From contig CALJSB010000005.1 in NCBI GenBank assembly GCA_937976305.1, positions 25,414 to 89,413 on the forward strand: 64,000 bases of DNA. The letters are read 5' to 3'. Made by a program: the position numbers and the translations under genes. The DNA is from an uncultured Acidimicrobiales bacterium (GTDB taxonomy: Bacteria; Actinomycetota; Acidimicrobiia; Acidimicrobiales; SZUA-35). The notes under the pieces were generated by a model. That model was given only the letters and a program-made list of their open reading frames with translations. It was not told the DNA's origin and made no database searches. Of this stretch, positions 1 through 9,173 are shown piece by piece (position 1 is the stretch's first letter; each line of letters starts with the position of its first letter).

Positions 1-120
1 AGCCACGTCGTCAGCGACCGTTCCCTCAGCCCCGGTACCGAAGGACGGTGCAGCCTCCTCGGCGACACCTTCTCCTTCGGATGGAGCCGTCTCGTCGGGT
101 GTGTCGGACGGGTTGCTCAC
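1..120 (-). CDS. grpE: GrpE nucleotide exchange factor, N-terminal fragment
   Basis: A GTG start at 120 overlaps the dnaK stop by four bases (GTGA) and opens 40 codons that run off the left edge. The visible part is an acidic, low-complexity N-terminus rich in Glu, Ala, Pro and Gly, typical of the disordered GrpE head that precedes its long coiled coil. The conserved GrpE core is outside the window, so the name rests on position: dnaK-grpE-dnaJ-hspR is the usual actinobacterial order. GrpE would release ADP from DnaK. The overlap suggests translational coupling to dnaK. Confidence 0.7.
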   Translation of the reverse strand, partial: MSNPSDTPDETAPSEGEGVAEEAAPSFGTGAEGTVADDVA

Positions 121-1979
121 TCGGCATCCTCAGCGTCGGCGGCATCGTCGTCCTCTTCGATGATCTCGGCATCGACGACCTCATCGTCGTCAACCTGATC
201 GGCATCGCCGGCTGCAGCGCCTTCGGCGTCCGCCTCAGCGGCTGCCTGCTCGTAGAGCTTGGTGCTGATCGCCTGGCTGGCGCCAAGCACGGCTTCGGTC
301 TTGTCCTTGATGGCTTCGACGTCTTCGCCGGCAAGTGCCGTCTTCAACTCGACCAACGCCTCTTCGACTGGCTTGGTTTCGTCGTCGCCGAGTGACTCAC
401 CCTGCTCCCGCAGGAGCTTTTCGGTGTTGTACACGAGGCTCTCGGCGCCGTTGCGCACCTCGGCCTCTTCACGGCGTGCGGAGTCCTCTTCGGCGTGGGC
501 CTCGGCGTCCTTCACCATCTGCTCGATGTCGTCCTTCGACAGGGTCGACTGGCCGGTGATCGTGATGGATTGCTCCTTATTGGTCGCTCGGTCCTTGGCG
601 CTGACGTGGACGATGCCGTTGGCGTCGATGTCAAAGGTGACCTCGACCTGCGGGATGCCACGAGGAGCAGGCGGCAACTCGACGAGCTGGAACTTGCCAA
701 GCGTCTTGTTGTAGCCAGCCATCTCGCGTTCGCCCTGGAGCACATGGATCTCCACCGACGGCTGATTGTCTTCCGCAGTGGTGAAGGTCTCGGAGCGGCG
801 GGTCGGGATCGTGGTGTTGCGCTCGATGAGCTTGTGCATGACACCACCCTTGGTTTCGATGCCGAGGCTCAGCGGGGTGACGTCGAGCAAGAGGATGTCT
901 TTGACATCACCCTTGAGCACGCCAGCCTGCACCGCAGCACCGACAGCAACCACTTCGTCGGGGTTCACTGACTTGTTCGCCTCTTTGCCCGTCAGGCTCT
1001 CGACGAGTTCTGACACAGCTGGCATACGAGTCGAGCCACCGACCATTACGACATGGTCGATATCTGAGTAGCTGAGGCCAGCGTCCTTCACCGATGCCTC
1101 GACGGGCTTCTTGACCCGGTCGAGCAGCGCAGCGGTGATCTCTTGGAACTTCGAGCGACTGAGCGTTTCTTCGAGGTGCAGCGGCCCGTCAGCCGTTGCG
1201 GTGACAAAGGGAAGATTGATGTTGGTCGACTGAGTGGTCGACAATTCGATCTTGGCCTTCTCGGCTGCTTCCTTCAGGCGCTGTGCCGCCATCTTGTCTG
1301 CGCCGAGATCCACGCCGTGGGCGTTCTTGAACTGATCGACGAGCCACTCAATGATCGCGTCGTCCCAGTCGTCGCCACCGAGGCTGGTGTCGCCCGAGGT
1401 CGACTTCACTTCGAACACACCGTCACCGATCTCGAGGATCGAGACATCAAAGGTGCCGCCACCGAGGTCGAACACGAGGATCGTCTGATCTTCGCCCTCT
1501 TTGTCGAGGCCGTAGGCAAGGGCAGCTGCGGTCGGCTCGTTGATGATGCGCAACACTTCGAGGCCGGCGACCTGGCCCGCCTCTTTCGTGGCGGTGCGCT
1601 GCGCGTCGTCGAAATACGCGGGGACCGTGATGACGGCTTGGGTGACCGAGTCGCCCAAGTACGCCTCGGCATCACGCTTGAGCTTCATCAGCGTGCGAGC
1701 GCTGATCTCTTGGGAGGTGTACTTCTTGCCATCGACGTCGGTGGTCCAGTTCGTGCCCATGTGGCGCTTCACCGAACGGATGGTGCGATCAGGGTTGGTG
1801 ATGGCTTGGCGCTTGGCCACCTCACCAACGAGGACTTCGCCGTCGTCCTTTGAGAACGCGACAACAGACGGGGTCGTTCGGGCACCTTCGGAGTTTGGAA
1901 TCACGACCGGGTCGCCAGCTTCAAGAACAGCGACGACTGAGTTGGTGGTTCCGAGGTCGATGCCAACGGCCTTTGCCAT
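117..1979 (-). CDS. dnaK: Chaperone protein DnaK (Hsp70)
   Basis: This 620-residue cytosolic Hsp70 refolds client proteins in an ATP-driven cycle with DnaJ and GrpE. The N-terminal ATPase domain opens with [10 protein letters not shown] and carries the second phosphate motif [11 protein letters not shown]. The substrate-binding domain follows and ends in a long acidic tail rich in Asp, Glu and Ala. The chosen ATG at 1979 reads [12 protein letters not shown], the family's normal beginning, and has a GGAAGA ribosome site just upstream; the frame stays open 17 codons further up without homology. It is the first gene of a dnaK-grpE operon. Upstream lies a HAIR-like palindrome, so HspR repression with heat induction is likely. 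Confidence 0.98.
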   Translation of the reverse strand: MAKAVGIDLGTTNSVVAVLEAGDPVVIPNSEGARTTPSVVAFSKDDGEVLVGEVAKRQAITNPDRTIRSVKRHMGTNWTTDVDGKKYTSQEISARTLMKLKRDAEAYLGDSVTQAVITVPAYFDDAQRTATKEAGQVAGLEVLRIINEPTAAALAYGLDKEGEDQTILVFDLGGGTFDVSILEIGDGVFEVKSTSGDTSLGGDDWDDAIIEWLVDQFKNAHGVDLGADKMAAQRLKEAAEKAKIELSTTQSTNINLPFVTATADGPLHLEETLSRSKFQEITAALLDRVKKPVEASVKDAGLSYSDIDHVVMVGGSTRMPAVSELVESLTGKEANKSVNPDEVVAVGAAVQAGVLKGDVKDILLLDVTPLSLGIETKGGVMHKLIERNTTIPTRRSETFTTAEDNQPSVEIHVLQGEREMAGYNKTLGKFQLVELPPAPRGIPQVEVTFDIDANGIVHVSAKDRATNKEQSITITGQSTLSKDDIEQMVKDAEAHAEEDSARREEAEVRNGAESLVYNTEKLLREQGESLGDDETKPVEEALVELKTALAGEDVEAIKDKTEAVLGASQAISTKLYEQAAAEADAEGAAAGDADQVDDDEVVDAEIIEEDDDAADAEDAE

Positions 1980-2101
1980 GGTTGATCTTCCATTTCTGGC
2001 CCGAGCCGGGCCGGTTACCGCAAGCGGCAAGAGAGCCGCGTGCTGAGGTTTCTTGCGGGGGGTCTGACCAAGCCTATCGGATGTGATCGGCAGTCACTAC
2101 G

Positions 2102-2130
2102 TAAACCTAAGTCATAGACACTCAGGTTTA
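2102..2130 (-). promoter_or_regulatory. HAIR-like operator upstream of dnaK (putative HspR site)
   Basis: TAAACCTAAGT at 2102-2112, a 7-base spacer and ACTCAGGTTTA at 2120-2130 form an imperfect palindrome with one mismatch per arm. The AGT-N7-ACT core and its spacing match the known HspR-associated inverted repeat (CTTGAGT-N7-ACTCAAG), but the outer bases differ. It lies about 125 bases upstream of the dnaK start in the 319-base gap between dnaK and the divergent protease genes. Nothing else in that gap (1980-2298) was recognised apart from ribosome sites. Confidence 0.65.
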
Positions 2131-2298
2131 TTCCCTTTCGACACGCAGGGTTTGGCACCGGCTGGACCGCCTAGGCACATCTTCCCGCCGGGACGAATCA
2201 CTCTGACTCCTCAGTGTGACTGATCACTACTTTTCGTGAGGTTCGGTGCCGGTGGGGCCCGGACCGTGAGTTCATGGGCGACGGCCCTGAAGGCGGAA

Positions 2299-2921
2299 AT
2301 GGTTCGACGGTTTTTGATCGCCTCGGCGATTGTCGTTGGAGTTGCGACGTTCACGCAGGGCGCGGCACCTTCTGACGTCTCGAACCAGATCACCCTCGGA
2401 CTCACCGCCGAGGTGCAGGGCGACACCGCAGCAGACGATGCTGCATCAGCGAACGCCGCGGGCGAACTGCAAGGCGAAGGCGTGGCTCTCACACGCGGTC
2501 GGGCTGCAGTCGAGGCGCTCGAGTACGACTGGGCCTCCGTTCTGCCCGAGTGGACGATCGAGTTCCGTGATGGCCGCGACGACCTCTTCGGGCTGACCCA
2601 TACCCAAGAGAACCGGATTGAGATCTTCGTCCGAGAAGAACAGTCAGACGAGTTTCTCCAACACGTCATCGCCCATGAGCTCGGGCATGCGATTGACGTC
2701 ACGCTCAACAGCACCGAAGAGCGAGAGCAGTGGCAGCAGGTGCGCGGCATTGCCGAACACGACTGGTGGCCCGGTTCTGGGGCCACCGACTTCGCAACCG
2801 GCGCCGGCGATTTCGCCGAGGCCTTTGCGGTCATGTTGACCGGCCCAGATGACTACCGAAGCGAACTCGGCGACACCCCAACGACAGAACAACTCGAGCT
2901 TCTCCAAGAGCTGTCAGCCGG

Positions 2922-2925
<4 letters not shown>
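2299..2925 (+). CDS. Secreted HExxH putative zinc metalloprotease, copy 1
   Basis: The protein has 208 residues from the ATG at 2299, which follows an AAGGCGGA ribosome site. A GTG at 2236 in the same frame would add 21 residues before the signal peptide and is less likely. The N-terminus MVRRFLIASAIVVGVATFT is a signal peptide or anchor. The central AHELGHAID contains the HExxH zinc motif, and DFAEAFAVM about 40 residues later could supply the third ligand (Glu). The rest, with a WTIEFRDGR segment, matches no family I can name. It overlaps the next gene, a paralogue, by four bases. Activity on protein substrates is inferred only from the motif. Confidence 0.72.
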
Positions 2926-4081
<1,156 letters not shown>

Positions 4082-4170
4082 TCAGCCTGCCGAAGCTGGC
4101 GGCATCGATGGACCGTAGTCCGAATCGTTGCGCTTCATCAGCGAGTGAGTGTGGAAGATGAGATCGTGAA

Positions 4171-4668
4171 TCAGACCTGAAGGGCGTAGCCCCGTGAACG
4201 GACCGTTCGAAGGGTCACACCGAGGGGAGAAATGCGGCGCCGGAGCCGCATGATGTGAACGTCGAGCGAGTTGCGGTCAGAGGTTCCGTCCGGCCAACCA
4301 GCGTTCGTCAATGCATCGCGGGACACAACGGCGCCCGGCTCTTCGAGCAACGACAGGGCCAAGCGGGCCTCGAGGGGCGGCAAGGCCACCCAGCTCGAGC
4401 CCACCCGGAGAACACCGTCGTTGTCGAGAGCCGGGGGTGGCGGTGCCACGGCGTGCCCGAGAGCGCCCTCAGCGCGAAGGCGGACCGATTGTGTCCGCAC
4501 ATCGATCTCGAGCCGATCTGCGTCCGCGTAGACCCAATCTTCGAGCGGGTCAGCGCAGACCGGGGGGTTTGCGGACGACTCAACAAGCAAGATTCGGGGT
4601 CTTCCGGCGTCGCGCAGTGTCGCCCGGCGGGTGCGTTCTCTTGGCCAGCGGAGGGCTTCCACGTCCAT
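4171..4668 (-). CDS. OmpR-type winged-helix regulator (GlnR-like, no canonical receiver)
   Basis: The C-terminal half of this 165-residue protein is an OmpR-type winged helix: LPPLEARLALSLLEE, GAVVSRDALTNAGW, a recognition helix DVHIMRLRRRI and the wing TVRSRGYALQV. The first ~70 residues (ILLVESSANPP, DPLEDWVYADADR) lack the DD...D...K receiver signature, as in short or atypical actinobacterial OmpR-like regulators. It lies upstream of the PII gene on the same strand (119-base gap), so a nitrogen role is possible but unproven. It is divergent from the SPFH gene and could bind the palindrome in the shared promoter. Confidence 0.82.
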   Translation of the reverse strand: MDVEALRWPRERTRRATLRDAGRPRILLVESSANPPVCADPLEDWVYADADRLEIDVRTQSVRLRAEGALGHAVAPPPPALDNDGVLRVGSSWVALPPLEARLALSLLEEPGAVVSRDALTNAGWPDGTSDRNSLDVHIMRLRRRISPLGVTLRTVRSRGYALQV

Positions 4669-4784
4669 CAGAGAGACGTTAGAAGGCGAACGTTACGGGA
4701 CTGTTTCCTCAACGTGTCTGCTTGTCGAACCGACAGATAGAGGGCTCTTCGTGTTATGTACGTCAGCCTGCCGACAGAACAATT

Positions 4785-4814
4785 GCGCCAGTTTGGCTAG
4801 GGTCAAACCGGCGC
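4785..4814 (+). promoter_or_regulatory. Inverted repeat in the SPFH gene promoter
   Basis: GCGCCAGTTTG (4785-4795), an 8-base spacer and CAAACCGGCGC (4804-4814) form an 11-base palindrome with one mismatch. The spacer contains TAGGGT, a possible -10 element. The site is 40 bases before the SPFH start and within the divergent region shared with the winged-helix regulator. It could be an operator or a transcript hairpin just upstream of the AGGAGGG ribosome site. Confidence 0.5.
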
Positions 4815-4853
4815 TGGATACCCAACCGCCGACTGACCGTAGGAGGGTCGAAC

Positions 4854-6029
4854 ATGGGTTTGATGGACAAGCTACGCAACGAGCTCGTCGACATCATCGA
4901 ATGGATTGATGATTCGCGAACAACGCTTGCGTGGCGCTTTCCTCGCTATCAGAACGAGATCAAGAACGGTGCACAACTCATCGTCCGCGAGGGCCAAAAG
5001 GCTGTGTTCGTCTATCGCGGATCGCTTGCTGACACCTTCGAACCCGGCCACTACGAACTCACAAGCGAGAACCTGCCGCTCCTGTCGACCCTGCAGGGTT
5101 GGAAGCACGGGTTCGACAGCCCGTTCCGCTCAGAGGTCTATTTCATCAACACCCGCCCCGTCACCGACCTGCGGTGGGGCACGCCGACTCCCGTCACCGT
5201 CCGTGATCCCGACTTCAAGATGGTCCAGGTGCGAGCGAACGGCTTGTGTGTCGTGAAGGTCGACGATCCAGAGATCTTCCTGCGCGAAGTGATCGGGACC
5301 GACAGCTCGGTCGACATTGACGAGATCACCGAGCTGCTGCGCCGAGTGATCACGCTTGCGTTCTCCGACATGGTGCTCGAATCGGGGCTGGGCGCCATCG
5401 ATCTGCAGGGCAAGCAGATCGAGCTATCGGCCAAGCTTCGCGATTTCGTGGCCGAACGGGTCGACGACGAGTACGGCCTCGCCATCCCCGACATCACGAT
5501 GAACATCTCGTTGCCAGACGAGATCACCCAGGCCATGACACGCGGCGTCGCCAAGGGCGTCGAGGAAGCTGGCTTCCTCGACAACGTGGGCGACCTGAAT
5601 CGCTACCAACAAGCCAAAGCCGCCGACGCAATGGTGATTGCCGCCGGCAACGAAGGTGGCAGCGCGATGGGCGACATGCTTTCGATGGGTATGGGTGTCG
5701 CCATGGCCGGCCAGATGGCCAACACCATGGGCGGGGCCATGCAACCTCAGCAGCAGCAGGCCCAACAACAAGCCGTCCCACCACCATTGCCGAACCAAGG
5801 ACCGATGTTTCACGTGGCGATGAATGGCCAGCAAGCAGGGCCGTTCAGCATCGAGCAGATGCGCGCCGGGCTCGCCAACGGTCAGATGACCCCCGAGAGC
5901 CAGGTGTGGACTGCCGGCATGGCTGGCTGGGCAGCCGCCAACACGGTGCCGGCGTTGCAGACGCTGTTCGCTACCCCACCGCCGCTGCCAACCGACGCGC
6001 CGCCAACACCGCCGCCTGCGGCCGAATAG
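4854..6029 (+). CDS. SPFH-domain protein with C-terminal GYF_2 domain (YdjI-like)
   Basis: The start is the ATG at 4854, directly after AGGAGGGTCGAAC; the protein has 391 residues. MGLMDKLRNELVDIIEW followed by an 'IKNGAQLIVREGQKAVFVYRG' type segment is the start of the YdjI/'virion core' SPFH family, which forms membrane-associated oligomers. After residue ~270 come a Gly/Met-rich stretch and a Gln-rich linker, then a GYF_2-like domain (FHVAMNGQQAGPFSIEQM ... W ... GMAGWAAANTVP) and a Pro-rich tail. It precedes a double zinc-ribbon membrane protein by a few bases. In Bacillus the YdjG/YdjH/YdjI proteins work with a PspA homologue in envelope stress; no PspA is seen here. Confidence 0.85.
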   Translation: MGLMDKLRNELVDIIEWIDDSRTTLAWRFPRYQNEIKNGAQLIVREGQKAVFVYRGSLADTFEPGHYELTSENLPLLSTLQGWKHGFDSPFRSEVYFINTRPVTDLRWGTPTPVTVRDPDFKMVQVRANGLCVVKVDDPEIFLREVIGTDSSVDIDEITELLRRVITLAFSDMVLESGLGAIDLQGKQIELSAKLRDFVAERVDDEYGLAIPDITMNISLPDEITQAMTRGVAKGVEEAGFLDNVGDLNRYQQAKAADAMVIAAGNEGGSAMGDMLSMGMGVAMAGQMANTMGGAMQPQQQQAQQQAVPPPLPNQGPMFHVAMNGQQAGPFSIEQMRAGLANGQMTPESQVWTAGMAGWAAANTVPALQTLFATPPPLPTDAPPTPPPAAE

Positions 6030-6039
6030 AGGTGTCGTG

Positions 6040-7365
6040 ATGGAGGGAACGTCACCGCCACAACCGCCGAGCCGACCGGGCGAACCACCACAGACTGCCG
6101 CGCCGCACGCGCCACCACCCGCGCCGCCAGCAGCGTCGCCGCCACCTGCGTCACCGGCACCGCCGCCGCTCCCGGCTCAGGCCCCGCCGGCCCAGCCAGC
6201 GGCAGCCCAGACAGCGGCAGCCCAACCAGCCGCAGCCCAGACAGCGGCTGCCCCGGAAGGTCAGCGCGACTTCAGCTCATTCAACGCACAGCAAAAGGTC
6301 GACACCCGACCCTGCGGGAACTGCGGCGCCCAACTCGAGTTCCACATCGGCGACCAAAACCTGACCTGCCCCAGCTGCGGCCATGGACAAGAAATTGTGC
6401 ACGCAGACGGGGCGGCCGTTGAGGAGAACAGCTGGCAGTCGCTCCAGATGAACATGATGTCTGGACGGGCGATGAGCCACGCCGAGGGTGAAAAGGAAGT
6501 GATCTGCCAGAACTGCGGCGGCCACACCACCTTCGTCGGGACCATGACGGCCACCCGGTGCCCCTACTGCGCAACACCGATCCAACGCACGGACATCCAC
6601 GAAGCACCCGACCGCCTCAACGTGGACGGTGTGCTCCCGTTTGCGGTCACCGACGACTCTGCGGAAGACATCGTCAAGCGATGGATCAACAAGCGTTGGT
6701 TCGCTCCCACTGAGTTCAAGAAGTACTCGACCGCCGGTTCGTTCGAAAGCGTCTACGCCGCGTACTTCACCTACGACGCTCAGGCCACCACCGACTACCG
6801 GGGCCAACGCGGCACCAGGCACACCCGCACCGTCGGCCACGGCGACAACAAGAGAACCGAGACGTACACGACGTGGCGTGGCGTGAGTGGTCGAGTGTTC
6901 GACAGCTTCGACGACATCACGATTCTCGCCAACACCGGCTTCACAACGAAGTACGTCGACAAGCTCGACCCGTGGCCCACCCAACAGCTACAGCCGTACA
7001 ACCCCGACTTCATCGCCGGGCACTTGTGTCGGACCTACGACCGCGAAGTACAGACCTGTTTCCAAGATGCCCGGCAGATCATGGACTACCAGATCGACTC
7101 GACGATTCGCCGAGACATCGGTGGCGACGAGCAGCGAATCGATCAGAAGCAGACGCACCTCGCCAACGTCACCTACAAGCACGTGCTTCTGCCGATCTGG
7201 CTTCTGACGGTGATCTACGCCGGTCAACCTTGGCAAGTCTTCATCAATGGCGCCACTGGCGAGATCCACGGCGAACGGCCATGGAGCAAGGTAAAGATCA
7301 TTTCGGCGATCGTCGCTGTCATACTTGTCATCGTGCTGTTGGTGGTCTTAAGAAACGTCCTTTGA
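6040..7365 (+). CDS. Double zinc-ribbon, single-pass membrane protein (YdjG-like)
   Basis: This 441-residue protein starts at the ATG at 6040 (a GTG at 6037 is equally usable). Residues 1-75 are a Pro/Ala/Gln low-complexity tail. Two zinc ribbons follow, CGNCGAQL...CPSCGH and CQNCGGHT...CPYCATP. A long soluble domain with many aromatic residues comes next, and the C-terminus holds one membrane helix (IISAIVAVILVIVLLVVL). It is co-transcribed with the SPFH gene, matching the YdjG-YdjI pairing in which the zinc-ribbon protein recruits the SPFH protein to the membrane. Automatic pipelines often mislabel these ribbons as helicase or TFIIB-like. Confidence 0.8.
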   Translation: MEGTSPPQPPSRPGEPPQTAAPHAPPPAPPAASPPPASPAPPPLPAQAPPAQPAAAQTAAAQPAAAQTAAAPEGQRDFSSFNAQQKVDTRPCGNCGAQLEFHIGDQNLTCPSCGHGQEIVHADGAAVEENSWQSLQMNMMSGRAMSHAEGEKEVICQNCGGHTTFVGTMTATRCPYCATPIQRTDIHEAPDRLNVDGVLPFAVTDDSAEDIVKRWINKRWFAPTEFKKYSTAGSFESVYAAYFTYDAQATTDYRGQRGTRHTRTVGHGDNKRTETYTTWRGVSGRVFDSFDDITILANTGFTTKYVDKLDPWPTQQLQPYNPDFIAGHLCRTYDREVQTCFQDARQIMDYQIDSTIRRDIGGDEQRIDQKQTHLANVTYKHVLLPIWLLTVIYAGQPWQVFINGATGEIHGERPWSKVKIISAIVAVILVIVLLVVLRNVL

Positions 7366-7371
7366 CACATC

Positions 7372-8451
7372 GTGGTGCTCCCTGACATTGGCTTTCTGAC
7401 CCGACTGCGGCGCCGAGCAACGGACGCTCAAGCTGCTGTCACCATCTTGGGTGACGCCCGAACGGCACCGGTGCGAACGCTTGCCTACACCGATGGTCGA
7501 CGCGCCGTGAGGCTTGCGTTCCTTGCTGGGGCGGCCAGCAATGGCTACCTCGCCCACCTGCCCGGCACCGTGGCGGAAATCTCCGAGTCGATCGGAGCTC
7601 AACAACCAGATCGACTCGACGCTTGGTTGCGCGTCGGGCAACAACTGGGCGAGCTCAGCGAAGTAGACGGACGGCTGGTGATCTCGGGCCGGAGAGCTCG
7701 GGCCATTGCCAACAACGATCCAGTCGTAACACCGTTCTACCGCTCGGTCGCGGAGTACTACTTCGGCCCCCACCAAGATCTGCCATCCCTCATCGGCTCA
7801 AGCCCTGGCCGTGATGACCTCTCTCGCTCAGCAACCACGATCGCCGACGTTTCACGGGTCACCGAGCCGCTCATCGCGGGAGCGATCCACGACATCGTGC
7901 GATCGGTCGATCCAAGCACGTGGCTCGAGATTGGTTGTGGCTCTGGCGTGCACCTCGAAACAGCGATGACAACCCACCCGACCCTCACCGCCGTCGCCAT
8001 CGACCTCGATGCCGGAGTGATCGATGACGCCGCGCTCCGCTTTGATGCCCTCGGATTGAGAGATCGAGTTGAGTTTCGCGTAGGCGATGCCTCGAGTTGT
8101 GTGGCGCCTGGCGAGCAGTTTGACGTCGTCACGTTTCTCAACAACATCTACTACTTCTCTGAGACCAAACGCGCCGACTTGCTTGCCCACTTCGCCGACA
8201 TGGTGAGTCCCGGAGGCGAGTTGGTCGTCGCATCGCAGTGCGCGGCTGAGCACGGCGGGCGAGCAAGCGTCGCTGCCGCCCAGCTCGACTTTCTTCTTCG
8301 GGTACAGCGAGAAGCCGACGCCTCGCTCCCGACGGCATCACAACTCGAAGAGCTTGTTTCCCAGGCGCCCGGGATCGCCAAGGTCGATCTATGGCGGCCG
8401 TTGCCCGGTGAGCCCTACCTGATCCTCCGCGGGACCAAGCAGCCCGAGTAA
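7372..8451 (+). CDS. SAM-dependent class I methyltransferase
   Basis: The protein has 359 residues with adjacent GTG starts at 7372 and 7375, six bases after the zinc-ribbon gene. The first ~120 residues look like the helical/winged-helix dimerisation part of O-methyltransferase-like enzymes. The catalytic Rossmann fold carries motif I WLEIGCGSGVHLETA, the acidic SAM-ribose loop AVAIDLDAG, and motif IV region FDVVTFLNNIYYF. The substrate is unknown. The close spacing suggests it is transcribed with the SPFH/zinc-ribbon pair, although no functional link is apparent. Confidence 0.85.
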   Translation: MVLPDIGFLTRLRRRATDAQAAVTILGDARTAPVRTLAYTDGRRAVRLAFLAGAASNGYLAHLPGTVAEISESIGAQQPDRLDAWLRVGQQLGELSEVDGRLVISGRRARAIANNDPVVTPFYRSVAEYYFGPHQDLPSLIGSSPGRDDLSRSATTIADVSRVTEPLIAGAIHDIVRSVDPSTWLEIGCGSGVHLETAMTTHPTLTAVAIDLDAGVIDDAALRFDALGLRDRVEFRVGDASSCVAPGEQFDVVTFLNNIYYFSETKRADLLAHFADMVSPGGELVVASQCAAEHGGRASVAAAQLDFLLRVQREADASLPTASQLEELVSQAPGIAKVDLWRPLPGEPYLILRGTKQPE

Positions 8452-8564
8452 ACGACCACCGCAAGCAACAGAACGACATGAAGTGATCGTTCCCAGTAGT
8501 CTGTTCGCCGTGTTCGCCAGGGTCGCCATATTCGTCATCACGCCGAAGACTGTGAGCAACTGAG

Positions 8565-9098
8565 GTGGCGCTGTTCGGGCTCGCCATCGTCATCGCGGTC
8601 GTTGCCGTGGTCGGGCTCGGCGTCGCCCTCGCTGCGGGAGCGATCTCGAAAAACGCGAAGAACAAGAATCAAGTCGTGCCGGGACTGCTCACGCCGGCTC
8701 CCGACAACTGGTTCGGTTCACACGAGCCCGAGGCAAAACTGCATCGACGCGTTCGTGATGCTGCTGCGGGCCTCAGAGCAACCGCCGCGTCTGACCCGAC
8801 CATGGCTGACACAACCGCATCGATCGATCGCGAGGCAGCCCGGCTCGATGAGCAGATCGTGGCTGCCTCCCGCATGCCGGAGCGTCACAAGGCCGAGGCG
8901 CTCGAGTCTCTCGAAGGCGCAGTCAAACAATTCGAAGACATGACGGCCGGCCTCATCACGCGCACCAGTGGTATCGGAGCCACCAACGTGACGTCCGAAC
9001 TCGACGCGCTCGCCGAGCGGCTCGATCTCGTTGCTGAGGCACGCGCCGAGCTCGATGATCAGGACGATTTCCCTCAATCGGACCCGTTTCCGACCTGA
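8565..9098 (+). CDS. Small membrane-anchored helical protein
   Basis: The protein has 177 residues from a GTG at 8565. One N-terminal membrane helix (LFGLAIVIAVVAVVGLGVALAAG) is followed by a soluble region rich in Ala, Glu, Arg and Leu with heptad-like spacing, probably a helical bundle or coiled coil. No family was recognised. It stands alone, 113 bases after the methyltransferase and 75 bases before the HdrD-like gene. The leader of the latter may overlap its 3' end. Confidence 0.6.
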   Translation: MALFGLAIVIAVVAVVGLGVALAAGAISKNAKNKNQVVPGLLTPAPDNWFGSHEPEAKLHRRVRDAAAGLRATAASDPTMADTTASIDREAARLDEQIVAASRMPERHKAEALESLEGAVKQFEDMTAGLITRTSGIGATNVTSELDALAERLDLVAEARAELDDQDDFPQSDPFPT

Positions 9099-9173
9099 CA
9101 ACTTCCATACCCCGGGGAAAAAGACGCATTAATCTGGGCTCTTTGACCGCAGGCCACTAGCTTGGCGGGAGCT

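Noticed and set aside
6295..6600. Helicase (primosomal PriA-like) assignment of the zinc-ribbon protein
   Set aside because: Only the ribbons are shared; there are no helicase motifs and the C-terminus is a membrane helix.
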